Shown here piece by piece: positions 1 through 8,658 of a stretch of 64,000 nt of DNA. The stretch covers positions 1,263,001 through 1,327,000 of the forward strand of contig NC_008209.1 of the NCBI RefSeq assembly GCF_000014045.1, read 5' to 3'. Source of the stretch: Roseobacter denitrificans OCh 114 (GTDB lineage Bacteria; Pseudomonadota; Alphaproteobacteria; Rhodobacterales; Rhodobacteraceae). Below the pieces are notes generated by a model that saw only the letters and a program-made list of their open reading frames with translations, was not told where the DNA came from and made no database searches. Numbering within the stretch: position 1 is the first letter of the stretch; every line of letters starts with the position of its first letter. Made by a program: the position numbers and the translations under genes.

Positions 1-242
1 GTTAACAGACCTCCGCAGCAGCAATCTTCCTCATCATGTTCGGACATGCTGATATTCCTTTAAAATTGACTTTGTTAAACACAAAAAATTGTCGCCGCTA
101 AATCTGATGCGGCCCTCAAAGGTTGGCAAAATACCGCCACTCTGGCAAGAAGTTTAAAGGTATGATCGTGTGTGGGTTGTGTAACCGGCTGTTTCTAATG
201 CCATTTCCGGGCTTGGTGAAAGTTGAGATTACGCACAAAAAA

Positions 243-268
243 GAGGCCGCGCCGTAAAGCGCGACCTC
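243..268 (-). terminator. Rho-independent terminator after rpmE
   Basis: Read on the minus strand there is a 10-bp stem (arms 259-268 and 243-252, one G-T type mismatch) with a 6-nt loop, followed directly by a run of T (the A run at 236-242 on the plus strand). It lies about 25 bp beyond the rpmE stop codon and closes the rplS-rpmE transcript. Positions 1-235 hold no gene that I can support. Confidence 0.85.
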
Positions 269-293
269 GGGACATGCAAAAAAGTGAGTCGGT

Positions 294-515
294 TTAGAAG
301 CCGAGTCCTGCGTATTTGTTCTTGAATTTGGACACGCGACCGCCGGTGTCGAGCAGGCGCGAAGACCCGCCTGTCCATGCCGGATGTGCCGACGGGTCGA
401 TGTCAAGCGACAGCTGGTCGCCTTCCTTGCCCCATGTGGATTTCATCTGCACCACGGTGCCATCGGTCATCTTGACGTCGATGATGTGATAATCTGGATG
501 TGTATCTGCTTTCAT
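294..515 (-). CDS. rpmE: 50S ribosomal protein L31 (zinc-free type)
   Basis: L31 of the large ribosomal subunit, 73 residues, starting [10 protein letters not shown], the usual L31 opening. The protein has no cysteine at all, so it lacks the CxxC zinc ribbon and is of the C-minus type. It starts 11 bp after the rplS stop behind a GGAG ribosome binding site and is probably co-transcribed with rplS. A terminator follows at 243-268. Confidence 0.95.
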   Translation of the reverse strand: MKADTHPDYHIIDVKMTDGTVVQMKSTWGKEGDQLSLDIDPSAHPAWTGGSSRLLDTGGRVSKFKNKYAGLGF

Positions 516-526
516 CGGTCCGCTCC

Positions 527-910
527 TTAGACGCTCGCGCCCGACTTGGGCTTGTAATTCGTGTTTTCCGCAATCCGTGCGGATTTTCCGCGGCGGCTGC
601 GCAGGTAGTAGAGTTTGGCGCGGCGCACGCGGCCACGGCGCACAACTGTGATGCTTTCGATGTTGGTGGAGTGCAGCGGAAACACCCGCTCAACGCCTTC
701 ACCGAAAGAGATTTTGCGCACTGTAAACGACCCGGCGATACCGTGGCCATTGTTGCGTGCAATGCAAACGCCTTCGTAGTTCTGAACCCGGGTGCGCGTC
801 CCCTCGGTTACTTTAAATCCGACGCGGACGGTGTCACCGGCGCGAAAGTCGGGGATGTCTTTTCCCAGCGCGGCGATTTGTTCCGCTTCAATCTGTGCAA
901 TCAGATCCAT
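527..910 (-). CDS. rplS: 50S ribosomal protein L19
   Basis: L19 sits at the 30S-50S interface. The 127-residue product shows the family core: [16 protein letters not shown] near residue 23, the [14 protein letters not shown] segment near 40, [10 protein letters not shown] near 72 and the basic [14 protein letters not shown] stretch near 91. The C-terminal tail after about residue 108 is a lineage-type extension. AGGAG lies 8 bp before the ATG. It is followed by rpmE; upstream are about 270 bp without a gene (911-1180), which should hold its promoter. Confidence 0.97.
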   Translation of the reverse strand: MDLIAQIEAEQIAALGKDIPDFRAGDTVRVGFKVTEGTRTRVQNYEGVCIARNNGHGIAGSFTVRKISFGEGVERVFPLHSTNIESITVVRRGRVRRAKLYYLRSRRGKSARIAENTNYKPKSGASV

Positions 911-1180
911 CTGATCGTCTCCTATGATGCTCGTGGTATGTCCACGAAGTTTGTGCGTGTTTCAGAGCTTCGGGTCTTGCCGGTGCGCCGCAGCGCCCGC
1001 CCGGAGGGTACAAACATCATTCCTTATTCACGTGATTCCATATGAAATGGGCCCGGCCCCGTAAAAACGACTCCCAGCCCGCGCTGTCTAAGTGGAAACG
1101 CAGCACAGATCAAGCCCGATGCGTGCGCCAATTGATCCAGCGGCAACGGCTGTTCAAACGCAGCCGCCTGCGTGATGTGT

Positions 1181-1600
1181 TCAGTCATCCATGTTCGGTT
1201 GCTTGCCGGTCCAGTCGTGGTGCCCGCGCGCATTCATGATCGAACTCATTCTGATCCCATCGGCGTTCTTGTGCAGCAATGCCGTCGATCTATAGGGTGC
1301 TGTTGCCCGCATCCCATTGCGCAACAAATTGGTTTCATAGCTGCCAAGCCATGTGCCGTCGCTGCATGCCTCAAGACCAAGAGGAACGCGGTAAATGCGA
1401 TCCAGTTGCATGGCGTCACAGGCCTGCAGATACAGTTCAAAATTGTCACGCAATTCATCGTCGTTCTCAATGACGATCGCGCCAGCACTGGTGATCAGTG
1501 AAAAAGGGTAGAGCACACGGCTTCGCCAGAGCGCGAAATCGCGCTCGATAAAGCACTCCGAGACATCGTCCAGAAAGGACTGAAAATCGCTTTGGTTCAA
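1181..1600 (-). CDS. Conserved hypothetical protein, NTF2/SnoaL-like fold suspected
   Basis: A 139-residue soluble protein with no signal peptide or membrane segment. Its pattern (an early helix with FIERDFALWRSRVLYPFSLIT, then strands containing NLLRNGMRATAPYRSTALLHK and RMSSIMNARGHHDW) resembles the small alpha+beta NTF2/SnoaL barrel used by many unrelated enzymes and stress proteins. I see no catalytic motif and assign no reaction. It sits alone between trmD and rplS, transcribed in the same direction, with 220 bp of non-coding DNA (1601-1820) separating it from trmD. The fold guess is inference. Confidence 0.7.
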   Translation of the reverse strand: MNQSDFQSFLDDVSECFIERDFALWRSRVLYPFSLITSAGAIVIENDDELRDNFELYLQACDAMQLDRIYRVPLGLEACSDGTWLGSYETNLLRNGMRATAPYRSTALLHKNADGIRMSSIMNARGHHDWTGKQPNMDD

Positions 1601-1820
1601 AATATACGTATCCGGTCAATCAATAATGTCCGTGATCGTACAAGGCTGTCGGGGCGCACTCAATGGTTTCGCGTTTTGATGGCGTGATCGGATGTTTAAA
1701 TCACCCTTGGGTTGTGTTTTGCATCAAGGGCTTAGGTGATTTCACGGATAATCCCGGCAGTTGCCGGGCGATTGTCCACTATCTCTCCTTCGGCGCGGGG
1801 GCAGCGTCGCGTCCGGTGGG

Positions 1821-2612
1821 TTATTCCTTGGCCCCCTTGGCGGCCCACAGGTCCGGACGACGGCTCTGCGTCAGGCGGTGTGATTGAGCCGCGCGCCATT
1901 TCGCGATCTCAGCATGATTGCCGGACATGAGCACCTCTGGAATGGCGTGCCCTTCCCAGATGGCCGGGCGGGTATACTGCGGATGCTCCAGCAGGCCATT
2001 GGAATGGCTTTCCTCGACGGTGCTTTCCGCGTTGCCCAGAACACCGGGCAAAAGCCGAACGGTGGCATCCAGCACCGTTTGTGCGGCAATCTCGCCACCT
2101 GTCAGAACATAGTCGCCGATGGACACCTCGGTGACGCCAAAGTGTTCCAGAACACGTTCATCGACCCCTTCAAAGCGCCCACATAACACGGTTACACCGT
2201 CACAGCGCGCGAGATCCTTGGCCATTTTCTGTGTAAACGGACGGCCCCGGGGCGACATGTAGAGGATCGGCCAGCGCCCCCGGGCAAAGCGTTGTGCCGC
2301 CTCAATCGCCGGGCCGACGACATCTGCGCGCATGACCATGCCCGCCCCGCCGCCTGCGGGCGTGTCGTCCACGTTACGATGCTTGCCCACGCCAAAGCTG
2401 CGCAGGTCATGGGTGTGCAACTGCCAGCGCCCGTCCTGTAGCGCCTTGCCCGTCAGCGACAGGCCAAGGACACCGGGAAAGGCGTCCGGGAACAAGGTGA
2501 CTACCCGGGCTTGCCAGACGCCTGACAGCTCTTCGTCCGCTGCCATCAGCGCGCTTGGGGTGCGCGTCGGGCGGATGGTCTTGCGGCCGTGGCTTTTTGG
2601 TGCCTGCACCAC
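1821..2612 (-). CDS. trmD: tRNA (guanine-N1)-methyltransferase TrmD
   Basis: Makes m1G37 in tRNAs that read CNN codons, using S-adenosylmethionine, which prevents +1 frameshifting. The trefoil-knot core is clear: VVTLFPDAFPGVLG, the GGGAGMVMRADV loop, ILYMSPRGRPFTQKMA, LCGRFEGVDERV and IGDYVLTGGE, then the C-terminal SNGLLEHPQYTRP segment. I place the start at GTG 2612 (263 aa; GTG 2609 is also possible), 1 bp after the rimM stop, because the following PKSHGRKTIRP stretch resembles the N-terminus I recall for relatives. An ATG at 2546 would give 241 aa. The frame stays open further upstream, but that part overlaps rimM and looks non-coding. Confidence 0.93.
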   Translation of the reverse strand: MVQAPKSHGRKTIRPTRTPSALMAADEELSGVWQARVVTLFPDAFPGVLGLSLTGKALQDGRWQLHTHDLRSFGVGKHRNVDDTPAGGGAGMVMRADVVGPAIEAAQRFARGRWPILYMSPRGRPFTQKMAKDLARCDGVTVLCGRFEGVDERVLEHFGVTEVSIGDYVLTGGEIAAQTVLDATVRLLPGVLGNAESTVEESHSNGLLEHPQYTRPAIWEGHAIPEVLMSGNHAEIAKWRAAQSHRLTQSRRPDLWAAKGAKE

Positions 2613-2613
2613 C

Positions 2614-3120
2614 TCAGAGCGCCCCCTCTGGCGGATCGGCAATGAGTTTCCCTGCGAGCAGATCGACGGTGGGAACAACAGCGCGGGTGAAGGGCAGCAG
2701 TATGGTCTCGGACGTGCCGGGCCGCTGCACTTCGAGAATATCGCCCGCCCCGTGATCGGCGACGGTCTTGACGCTGCCGAGCAGTTCCCCCCCGGTATCA
2801 AGGACTTGCAGGCCAATCAGGTCGGTATAGTAGTATTCATCATCGGGCAGGGACGGCAATTGATCACGCAGCGCAAAGAGTTGTACGCCCTTCAGCGCAT
2901 CCGCCTCTTCCTTGCTGCTCACTTCTGCGATCCGCGCGACAAAGCCGCCTTTGATCGGACGCACGAGCGCAAGGTGGAAATGACGTTGCCCGTCCTCGCT
3001 GGTCAGAGGGCTATAGGTTTCGATGTCTTCGGCGGTTGCACAGAAACTCTTGATGCGCAATTCGCCACGCACACCATAGGCGCCGGCAATGGCACCGACA
3101 CAGATTTTCTCGTCGCTCAT
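2614..3120 (-). CDS. rimM: Ribosome maturation factor RimM
   Basis: Assembly factor for the 30S head domain that binds S19. The 168-residue product has the N-terminal RimM barrel ([19 protein letters not shown], residues 6-24) and the C-terminal PRC-like barrel ([20 protein letters not shown] near residue 94). The start at ATG 3120 forms an ATGA overlap with the small membrane gene before it, and trmD begins 1 bp after its stop, so the three are translationally coupled. Confidence 0.95.
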
Positions 3121-3257
3121 GGTACGTTCCTGCATAGGCCGGCATCCATCGTGCCACCGGCGGTTCGGCATTTTTCCGATGTGTTGTTTCGCTCAAACAG
3201 CAGCCCGGCAAGAAAGGCTGCGAGGATCAGGAAAAGCAATCGGATCGGCTTGAACAC
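3117..3257 (-). CDS. Tiny single-pass membrane protein between rpsP and rimM
   Basis: A 46-residue frame starting at GTG 3257. It has one hydrophobic segment ([18 protein letters not shown]) followed by a short tail with two cysteines around a double glycine ([14 protein letters not shown]). The stop overlaps the rimM ATG (ATGA). The tail pattern and coupling to rimM argue for a real gene, probably an inner-membrane protein with a short exposed domain. No function is known to me. A longer reading from 3305 is open but adds a basic leader that does not look native. Confidence 0.65.
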
Positions 3258-3353
3258 GGCTCTGTCCCGGTTTGAAATTCTGGTGGTGCGCCCCGGCCTG
3301 CGCAATACAGGCCGGAGGGCTTTGGGATAGGCGGAACAGGCCCGCCGCGCAGA

Positions 3354-3722
3354 TTATTCTGCGGCTGCTTCTTCTTCGGCGGGGGCCGCGGCCTTGGCGG
3401 CTTTCTCCTCGGCGCGCTCCTGGGCTTTCTTGCCGGGTGTGCCTTTCTTGGGGTTGTTGCGCTCGGCTTTCTCGCGCAGGCCTGCGGCCTCAAGCATACG
3501 GGCAACGCGGTCCGTGGGCTGCGCGCCCTGGCCCAGCCAGTACTGCACGCGCTCGGCGTCCATTTTCACGCGCTCTTCGCTGTCTTTGGGCAGCAAGGGG
3601 TTGTAAGTGCCCAGTTTTTCGATGAAGCGGCCGTCGCGTGGCATGCGGCTGTCCGCTGCAACGATACGGTAGAAGGGGCGCTTTTTGGAGCCGCCGCGGG
3701 CGAGACGAATTTTCATGGCCAT
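3354..3722 (-). CDS. rpsP: 30S ribosomal protein S16
   Basis: S16, early-assembling 30S protein. The ORF encodes 122 residues starting [20 protein letters not shown]. The S16 core occupies residues 1-85 ([31 protein letters not shown]). The tail from about residue 88 is a low-complexity Lys/Ala/Glu extension ending in AEEEAAAE, common in this order. AAGGAA precedes the ATG at 3722; a second ATG lies two codons later (3716). Confidence 0.96.
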
Positions 3723-3762
3723 GGTCTTTTTTCCTTTGGATATGTGGGGCGCGTCATGCGCC

Positions 3763-4059
3763 TTATGATTGGTGTTTGTGGTGGTGCTGAATGACTTCAG
3801 CGATGATGAAGTTAAGAAACTTCTTGGCAAATTCCGGGTCGAGGTCGGCCCGGTTTGCCAAATCTTCGAGCCGTTCGATCTGTGCCGCTTCACGCGAGGG
3901 ATCGGACGGGGGAAGGTCGTGTTCGGCTTTGAGTTTCCCCACAGCCTGCGTATGTTTGAACCGCTCGCCGAGGGTGTAGACGAGGATGGCATCCAGACGG
4001 TCGATGGACGCGCGATGCTCTTTCAACAGGCTTGCGGCACGGGTTGCGGCGTCGCTCAT
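3763..4059 (-). CDS. Chorismate mutase (AroQ type)
   Basis: Converts chorismate to prephenate for phenylalanine and tyrosine synthesis. The 98-residue all-helical product matches a free-standing AroQ domain: [33 protein letters not shown] includes the helix-1 Asp/Leu pattern and the Arg-x(n)-Lys pair of the active site, followed by the paired C-terminal helices. I start at ATG 4059, the [10 protein letters not shown] reading. It lies 40 bp before rpsP on the same strand. Confidence 0.88.
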
Positions 4060-4152
4060 TTGGGGCCTCCGGAACGGTGATTTTGGGCGGTCGGTATCAC
4101 GTCGGTGATACGTCGGTATTGCGTCGGTGCGCGGCGCGCGCATGTTTTACGA

Positions 4153-4758
4153 TCAGTCAAGGGCCCAGCCTTTCGGTTTGAAGAGCGGATCGGCGTAGTG
4201 GCTGATCTCCATCTCGATGCCATGGGACAGTTGCGAGCCGCGCAGATCCGCCGGAGCCGGGTGGCGATAAACCGCGTCGTTGCCGTCGATGGTGGCCGCG
4301 TCGTGATCCTTGATCGCGCCCAGACGTTCGGCCAGCCGGATGCTGTCGAGGTTCTTGGGGTCGATGTAGCTGACCGCCGTGTCCCAGCCGCAAAACCCGT
4401 AGAGATAATTGCGCACCGCATGGGTCGCCTCAAGCGCGTAGCCCTTGCCGTTCTTGTCAGGCCAGATCACCCATGCGATTTCCGCTTCGGGCCATTTCGC
4501 CGGCTTCCAGCCGCCTGCCATGCCGTAGGTTTCATCCGTGTCCTTGTCGTGGATCATCCACATGCCGTACCCGCGAATCTGCCAATGGCCGATTTCAGCG
4601 GCATAGAGCATCCATGCCTCATACGCGTTGAGCGGGCCGCCCATGAAGCGCGCGCGGTAGCTGGTGAAGGTCGCTTTGAAATCCGGGTAATCCTCGGGCT
4701 CTGGGCCGCGCAGGATCAGGCGTTTGGTTTCGATGATCGGGATCAATGTGTCGCTCAC
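4153..4758 (-). CDS. GNAT N-acetyltransferase, RimJ/RimL type (second of a tandem pair)
   Basis: 201 residues with the N-terminal TKRLILRGPEPEDYPDF motif, a substrate segment ending FMGGP, and the acetyl-CoA region (AEIAWVIWPDKNGKGYALEAT, then VSYIDPKNLDSIRLAERLGA near residue 128). This is the RimJ/RimL-like GNAT class that acetylates protein N-termini or small amines; the substrate cannot be told. It overlaps the preceding GNAT gene by 4 bp (ATGA at 4755-4758) and shares its architecture, so the two look like a tandem duplication. Confidence 0.88.
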   Translation of the reverse strand: MSDTLIPIIETKRLILRGPEPEDYPDFKATFTSYRARFMGGPLNAYEAWMLYAAEIGHWQIRGYGMWMIHDKDTDETYGMAGGWKPAKWPEAEIAWVIWPDKNGKGYALEATHAVRNYLYGFCGWDTAVSYIDPKNLDSIRLAERLGAIKDHDAATIDGNDAVYRHPAPADLRGSQLSHGIEMEISHYADPLFKPKGWALD

Positions 4759-5294
4759 GTCAACGCCTCCGGCGGCAGGTGGCGCCAGATTTGCAACTCG
4801 CCCTCGACCGAATGGGTGAAGCTTCGTTCAAAGACAGCCCCCATGCGCCGGGCCAGCGCGAGGCTACGGCTGTTGTCCGGGCTGATGCAGCTCATCACGG
4901 TTTTCCAGTTGAGCACGTCATAGGCATAGGCGCGCGTGGCAACGGCAGCTTCATAGGCAACGCCTTGACCCTCGGCATGTTCGAAAACGCTCCACGCGAT
5001 TTCGGGTTCGGGCCAGCCGTCGGGATAGTAAAAGCCGACGACGCCAAGGGGGGCGTCGTCCTTGTCGGCAACGATCCAGCGTCCAAACCCTTCGATCAGC
5101 CAATGGCCCACGAGGGAGCAGAGCTTGGCATGGGTATCGAATGCGGGAAACGGGCCGCCGATCCCTTTCGCCCGGTCGGATGTGCGAAACGCAGTGTAGG
5201 CGTCAAGATCCGAGCGCCTCGGCGCGCGCAGCACGAATCGCTCCGTGCGCACGGTCGGAATCTGCACAAGCGTATGATCGCCCGCGTGCATCAT
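4755..5294 (-). CDS. GNAT N-acetyltransferase, RimJ/RimL type (first of a tandem pair)
   Basis: 179 residues, same plan as its downstream neighbour: RTERFVLRAPRRSDLDAY near the N-terminus, KGIGGPFPAF, then PEIAWSVFEHAEGQGVAYEAA for acetyl-CoA binding and SCISPDNSRSLALARRMGA. The ATG overlaps the ffh stop (ATGA at 5291-5294), and its own stop overlaps the next GNAT start. It is therefore translationally linked to the signal recognition particle gene, but nothing in the sequence shows that it acts on that system. Confidence 0.88.
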   Translation of the reverse strand: MMHAGDHTLVQIPTVRTERFVLRAPRRSDLDAYTAFRTSDRAKGIGGPFPAFDTHAKLCSLVGHWLIEGFGRWIVADKDDAPLGVVGFYYPDGWPEPEIAWSVFEHAEGQGVAYEAAVATRAYAYDVLNWKTVMSCISPDNSRSLALARRMGAVFERSFTHSVEGELQIWRHLPPEALT

Positions 5295-6808
5295 TTCTTT
5301 TTGCCGAAACCTGACAGGCCGGGGGGCAGGGCCGCGCCGCCGCCGAACGGGTTCTGACCGGGCATGCCGCCGCCCAATTGCTTTGCGGCAGCTTCGAGCG
5401 CTTTGGGGTCCATGCCTGCGGCCATGTCCTGTGGTGAGGGGCCGCCCCCCATACCTTTGCCGCCGAACATGCCTTTCATGGCCTGTTTCATCATGCCGCC
5501 CTTGCCCATCTTGCCCATCTTTTTCATCATGTCGCCCATCTGGCGGTGCATCTTGAGCAGTTTGTTCAGTTCGGAGACTTCCAGCCCCGCGCCCTTGGCG
5601 ATCCGCTTTTTGCGGCTGGCCTGCAGGATTTGTGGGTTGGCGCGTTCTTTCTTGGTCATCGACTGGATCAGCGCGATCTGGCGTTTGAGGATATTGTCGT
5701 CAAAGCCTGCATCCTCGACCTGTTTGGCCATTTTACCCATGCCGGGCATCATGCCCATCATGCCCTGCATGCCGCCCATTTTCTGCATCTGTTCAAGCTG
5801 CATGCGCAAATCGTTCATGGTGAAGTGACCCTTCATCATGCGTTTGACCATTTTCTCGGATTGCTCAAGTTCGAGCGTTTCCTGCGCTTTTTCGACAAGC
5901 GCAACGATGTCGCCCATGCCGAGGATGCGGCCTGCCACGCGGTCCGGCTCGAAGGTTTCGAGCGCGTCCATCTTTTCGCCAAGACCGACGAATTTGATCG
6001 GTTTGCCGGTTACCGCGCGCATGGACAGGGCAGCACCCCCGCGCCCGTCACCGTCCATCCGGGTCAGCACCACGCCGGAGATGCCGATGCGTTCGTCAAA
6101 GTTCTGCGCGGTGTGCACGGCGTCCTGTCCGGTCAGCCCGTCGACCACCAGCAGCGTTTCACGGGGGGAGGCGACGTCGCGGACGGCTTCGACCTGTTGC
6201 ATCAACTCTTCGTCGATGGACAGACGACCGGCGGTGTCCAGCATATAGACGTCATAGCCGCCCAGCCCGGCTTGCGTTTTGGCGCGTTTGGCGATGGCGA
6301 CGGGGTCCTGTCCGGCGATGATGGGCAGGGTGTCGACGCCGATCTGGGCGCCCAGGATGGCGAGTTGTTCCATCGCGGCGGGGCGGTTGACGTCGAGCGA
6401 GGCCATGAGCACGCGTTTGCCGTCTTTTTCCTTGAGGCGTTTTGCCAGTTTGGCGGTGGTCGTGGTTTTACCCGAGCCTTGCAGGCCGACCATCAGGACC
6501 GAGGCGGGCGGGTTGTCGACCTTGAGCGTGCCGGGTTCACCCTCGCCCTTGAGCACGTCGATCAGCGCGTCATGTACGATCTTGACGACCTGCTGGCCGG
6601 GCGTGATGGATTTGGTGACCGCCTGTCCGGTGGCTTTTTCCTGCACCGCTTTGACGAAGTCGCGCGCGACGGGCAGGGAGACATCCGCCTCCAGCAGGGC
6701 GACGCGAACCTCGCGCAGGGCGGTTTTCACGTCCTCCTCGGAGAGCGCGCCTTGTTTTGTCAGACGGTCAAAGACGCCGGAGAGGCGTTCGGACAGATTT
6801 TCAAACAT
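5291..6808 (-). CDS. ffh: Signal recognition particle protein Ffh
   Basis: SRP54 GTPase that binds 4.5S RNA and signal sequences of nascent membrane proteins. The start at ATG 6808 gives 505 residues (MFENLSERLSGVFDRL). It has the N domain, then the GTPase with G1 GLQGSGKTTTTAKLA (about residue 106), DTAGRLSID and TRMDGDGRGG. The C-terminal M domain is rich in methionine (long Met/Gly runs around residues 340-370 and 420-460). A possible structured leader precedes it (6898-6990). Confidence 0.97.
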   Translation of the reverse strand: MFENLSERLSGVFDRLTKQGALSEEDVKTALREVRVALLEADVSLPVARDFVKAVQEKATGQAVTKSITPGQQVVKIVHDALIDVLKGEGEPGTLKVDNPPASVLMVGLQGSGKTTTTAKLAKRLKEKDGKRVLMASLDVNRPAAMEQLAILGAQIGVDTLPIIAGQDPVAIAKRAKTQAGLGGYDVYMLDTAGRLSIDEELMQQVEAVRDVASPRETLLVVDGLTGQDAVHTAQNFDERIGISGVVLTRMDGDGRGGAALSMRAVTGKPIKFVGLGEKMDALETFEPDRVAGRILGMGDIVALVEKAQETLELEQSEKMVKRMMKGHFTMNDLRMQLEQMQKMGGMQGMMGMMPGMGKMAKQVEDAGFDDNILKRQIALIQSMTKKERANPQILQASRKKRIAKGAGLEVSELNKLLKMHRQMGDMMKKMGKMGKGGMMKQAMKGMFGGKGMGGGPSPQDMAAGMDPKALEAAAKQLGGGMPGQNPFGGGAALPPGLSGFGKKK

Positions 6809-6897
6809 GGGCCATGGCCCCCTTTGGTTTCGGTTGCAGGATGCCCCTGATGTAGGCAACCTGCGTGCATTTCACAAACGCCCGGTGTCATTGCGAT

Positions 6898-6990
6898 GGG
6901 ACAAAACCAAATGGTTTTGCCCCCGTGGGCGCAACGCGCTGACGGAGGGCGATCCCGGTTGCACCGGGACCGGAAGGGATAAACTTCCGG
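6898..6990. repeat. Cluster of four short hairpins in the ffh leader
   Basis: Four inverted repeats follow each other: an 8-bp perfect arm pair at 6902-6909/6912-6919 (extended outward by GGG/CCC around one bulge), a 4-bp pair at 6929-6932/6936-6939 with an AAC loop, a perfect 7-bp pair at 6953-6959/6963-6969 with a TGC loop, and a perfect 7-bp pair at 6970-6976/6984-6990. They lie between a membrane-protein gene and ffh, both on the minus strand. They could be a structured leader, a small RNA, a terminator/anti-terminator set or an extragenic repeat. Confidence 0.6.
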
Positions 6991-7021
6991 ATATGGGCGT
7001 GGCCTTAAAGGGCTGCAGCCT

Positions 7022-7528
7022 TCAAGTCAAGTCTTGCTCTGCCGGGGGGCGGGCCGTGTCGAGCCAGCCGTTGATGCGTGCGGCGATGTCCTTGGCGCCT
7101 TTGCCGCCGGCATAGCCGGGGGTGAGGGGGCGGCGGTTTTCGGCGTCCCCGGCGGTAAAGGTCAGCGCCACGCGGTGGGAGCCTGCGGTGTCGCCCTGAC
7201 CCTTGTGGGTTTCGACGATCGCGGCGTCGATCTCATCGAGGCGAAAGACCTCATGCTGCGCCCCGGACAGACGGTGGGTGTCGATGGTGCAGGTGCCGCT
7301 TGTCCGGCTGAAGGCGATCTGCACCCGTTCCGCGCCGAACCAGAGGGCGGGTGCCACGAGGCCTGCGGTTGCCAGCAGCGCGATCCCGGTCTTGAGCCAT
7401 TCGCCCTGCGTGATGTTCCACACAGCCGCCCCCAGCGCCAGCGCCGCCCCCGCTGCCAGTGCGATGCACAGCAGTATGGGCCGGTGCAGCAGCAGGAGTT
7501 CATCGGGCGTTTGGCGGATCAGCTTCAT
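7022..7528 (-). CDS. Hypothetical membrane protein with two helices
   Basis: 168 residues from ATG 7528 (MKLIRQTPDELLLL). Two hydrophobic segments (about residues 17-40 and 48-68) are followed by a soluble domain of roughly 100 residues with FSRTSGTCTIDTHRLSGAQHEVFRLDEI. The layout of two helices plus a C-terminal beta-rich domain resembles small bacterial PH-like membrane proteins, but I cannot name the family. The Gly/Pro-rich part (RPLTPGYAGGKGAKDIAARINGWL) near the end looks conserved. It is upstream of ffh on the same strand. Confidence 0.7.
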   Translation of the reverse strand: MKLIRQTPDELLLLHRPILLCIALAAGAALALGAAVWNITQGEWLKTGIALLATAGLVAPALWFGAERVQIAFSRTSGTCTIDTHRLSGAQHEVFRLDEIDAAIVETHKGQGDTAGSHRVALTFTAGDAENRRPLTPGYAGGKGAKDIAARINGWLDTARPPAEQDLT

Positions 7529-7779
7529 GCCCCGTGAGATAGCGCACCCGGCGCTGTTCGGCCACAGGGGTTTTTCTGGTATATACATGGTTGGAGCGCG
7601 CACCAGCGCCCCGAATGGGGCGGTTAAGCGGTTGTGAATGGTTTGGCGGTTATACCGCTGGCGCAAGGTTTGTCGCGCGTGTCGTTTTTGCGACCGTGCG
7701 TGGTGGAGTTACGCCTTGTCTTGCGCGGCGAAATTGTGAAACCTGCCGTTTCGCGCGCAGAAACCGGATGAGGTGAAGG

Positions 7780-8658
7780 ATGAACAGCTGGGACGAGGTC
7801 AGGACAGCGTTTCAAGTCGCTCGCATGGGGACCGTCAGCGGCGCGGCCGAGGTGCTGGGCGTGCATCATGCGACGGTGATCCGGCATGTGGATGCGCTCG
7901 AAGCACGTCTGGGCGTCAAACTGTTTCAGCGCCATGCGCGCGGCTATACCGCCACCGAAGCCGGGCAGGACCTGTTGCGCGTTGCGCAGGCGACGGATGA
8001 CCAGTTTCATCAGCTTGCCGGGCGCATCAAGGGGCGTGGCAATGAGGTGTCGGGTGATCTTGTGGTCACGTCGCTGATTGATCTGTCCTCGCGGATGGTG
8101 CCTGTGCTGGTGGCGTTTCAGAAAGCCTATCCGGATGTGGTCGTGCGCTACCTCACAGGCGAGCGTCTGTTCCGGCTGGAATACGGCGAGGCGCATGTGG
8201 CGATCCGGGCGGGCACCGTGCCGGACCAGCCCGATAATGTCGTGCAGGAGTTTCGTCATCACCGGGTCGCCCTATTTGCGACGACCGATTACATCGCCGA
8301 ACATGGCCGCCCGAATGGAGTCAAGAGTTTTGGCGATCACCGCTTTGTGGCGCATGATGCGGACAACAGCCGCGCGCCGTTTGAGCGGTGGTTGCGCCAG
8401 AACGTGCCCGCTTCCAGCATCAAGTTTCGCAGTTCGGACACGCGCGCCCAGCGGGAAGCAATTCTGGACGGGGCCGGGATCGGGTTTCTGCCCGCCTTTG
8501 AGGCGCAGAATCACCCGGAACTGGTGGAGGTGCACCCTGAACAGGAAGGGTGGAGCGGCCCGCTGTGGCTGGTCACCCATGTGGATCTGCATCGTACGAC
8601 GAAGGTGCAGACCTTCCTGAATTTTGTGAAGGAAGCCGCGAAAGACTGGGTGGAGTGA
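7780..8658 (+). CDS. LysR-family transcriptional regulator
   Basis: 292 residues. Winged HTH at residues 1-60 (WDEVRTAFQVARMGTVSGAA, HHATVIRHVDALEARLGVKLF), followed by the LysR substrate-binding domain that ends in FLNFVKEAAKD. The usual LysR role is effector-dependent activation of a nearby gene. Its stop overlaps the GTG start of the EamA-type exporter behind it (GTGA), so the two are co-transcribed; this suggests, but does not prove, that the exporter is a target. Confidence 0.92.
   Translation: MNSWDEVRTAFQVARMGTVSGAAEVLGVHHATVIRHVDALEARLGVKLFQRHARGYTATEAGQDLLRVAQATDDQFHQLAGRIKGRGNEVSGDLVVTSLIDLSSRMVPVLVAFQKAYPDVVVRYLTGERLFRLEYGEAHVAIRAGTVPDQPDNVVQEFRHHRVALFATTDYIAEHGRPNGVKSFGDHRFVAHDADNSRAPFERWLRQNVPASSIKFRSSDTRAQREAILDGAGIGFLPAFEAQNHPELVEVHPEQEGWSGPLWLVTHVDLHRTTKVQTFLNFVKEAAKDWVE

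Noticed and set aside
5546..6850. 434-codon open frame on the plus strand
   Set aside because: It lies wholly antisense to ffh; its amino acids (His, Asp and Phe rich) are what a GC-rich coding strand gives when read backwards, and no family is recognisable.
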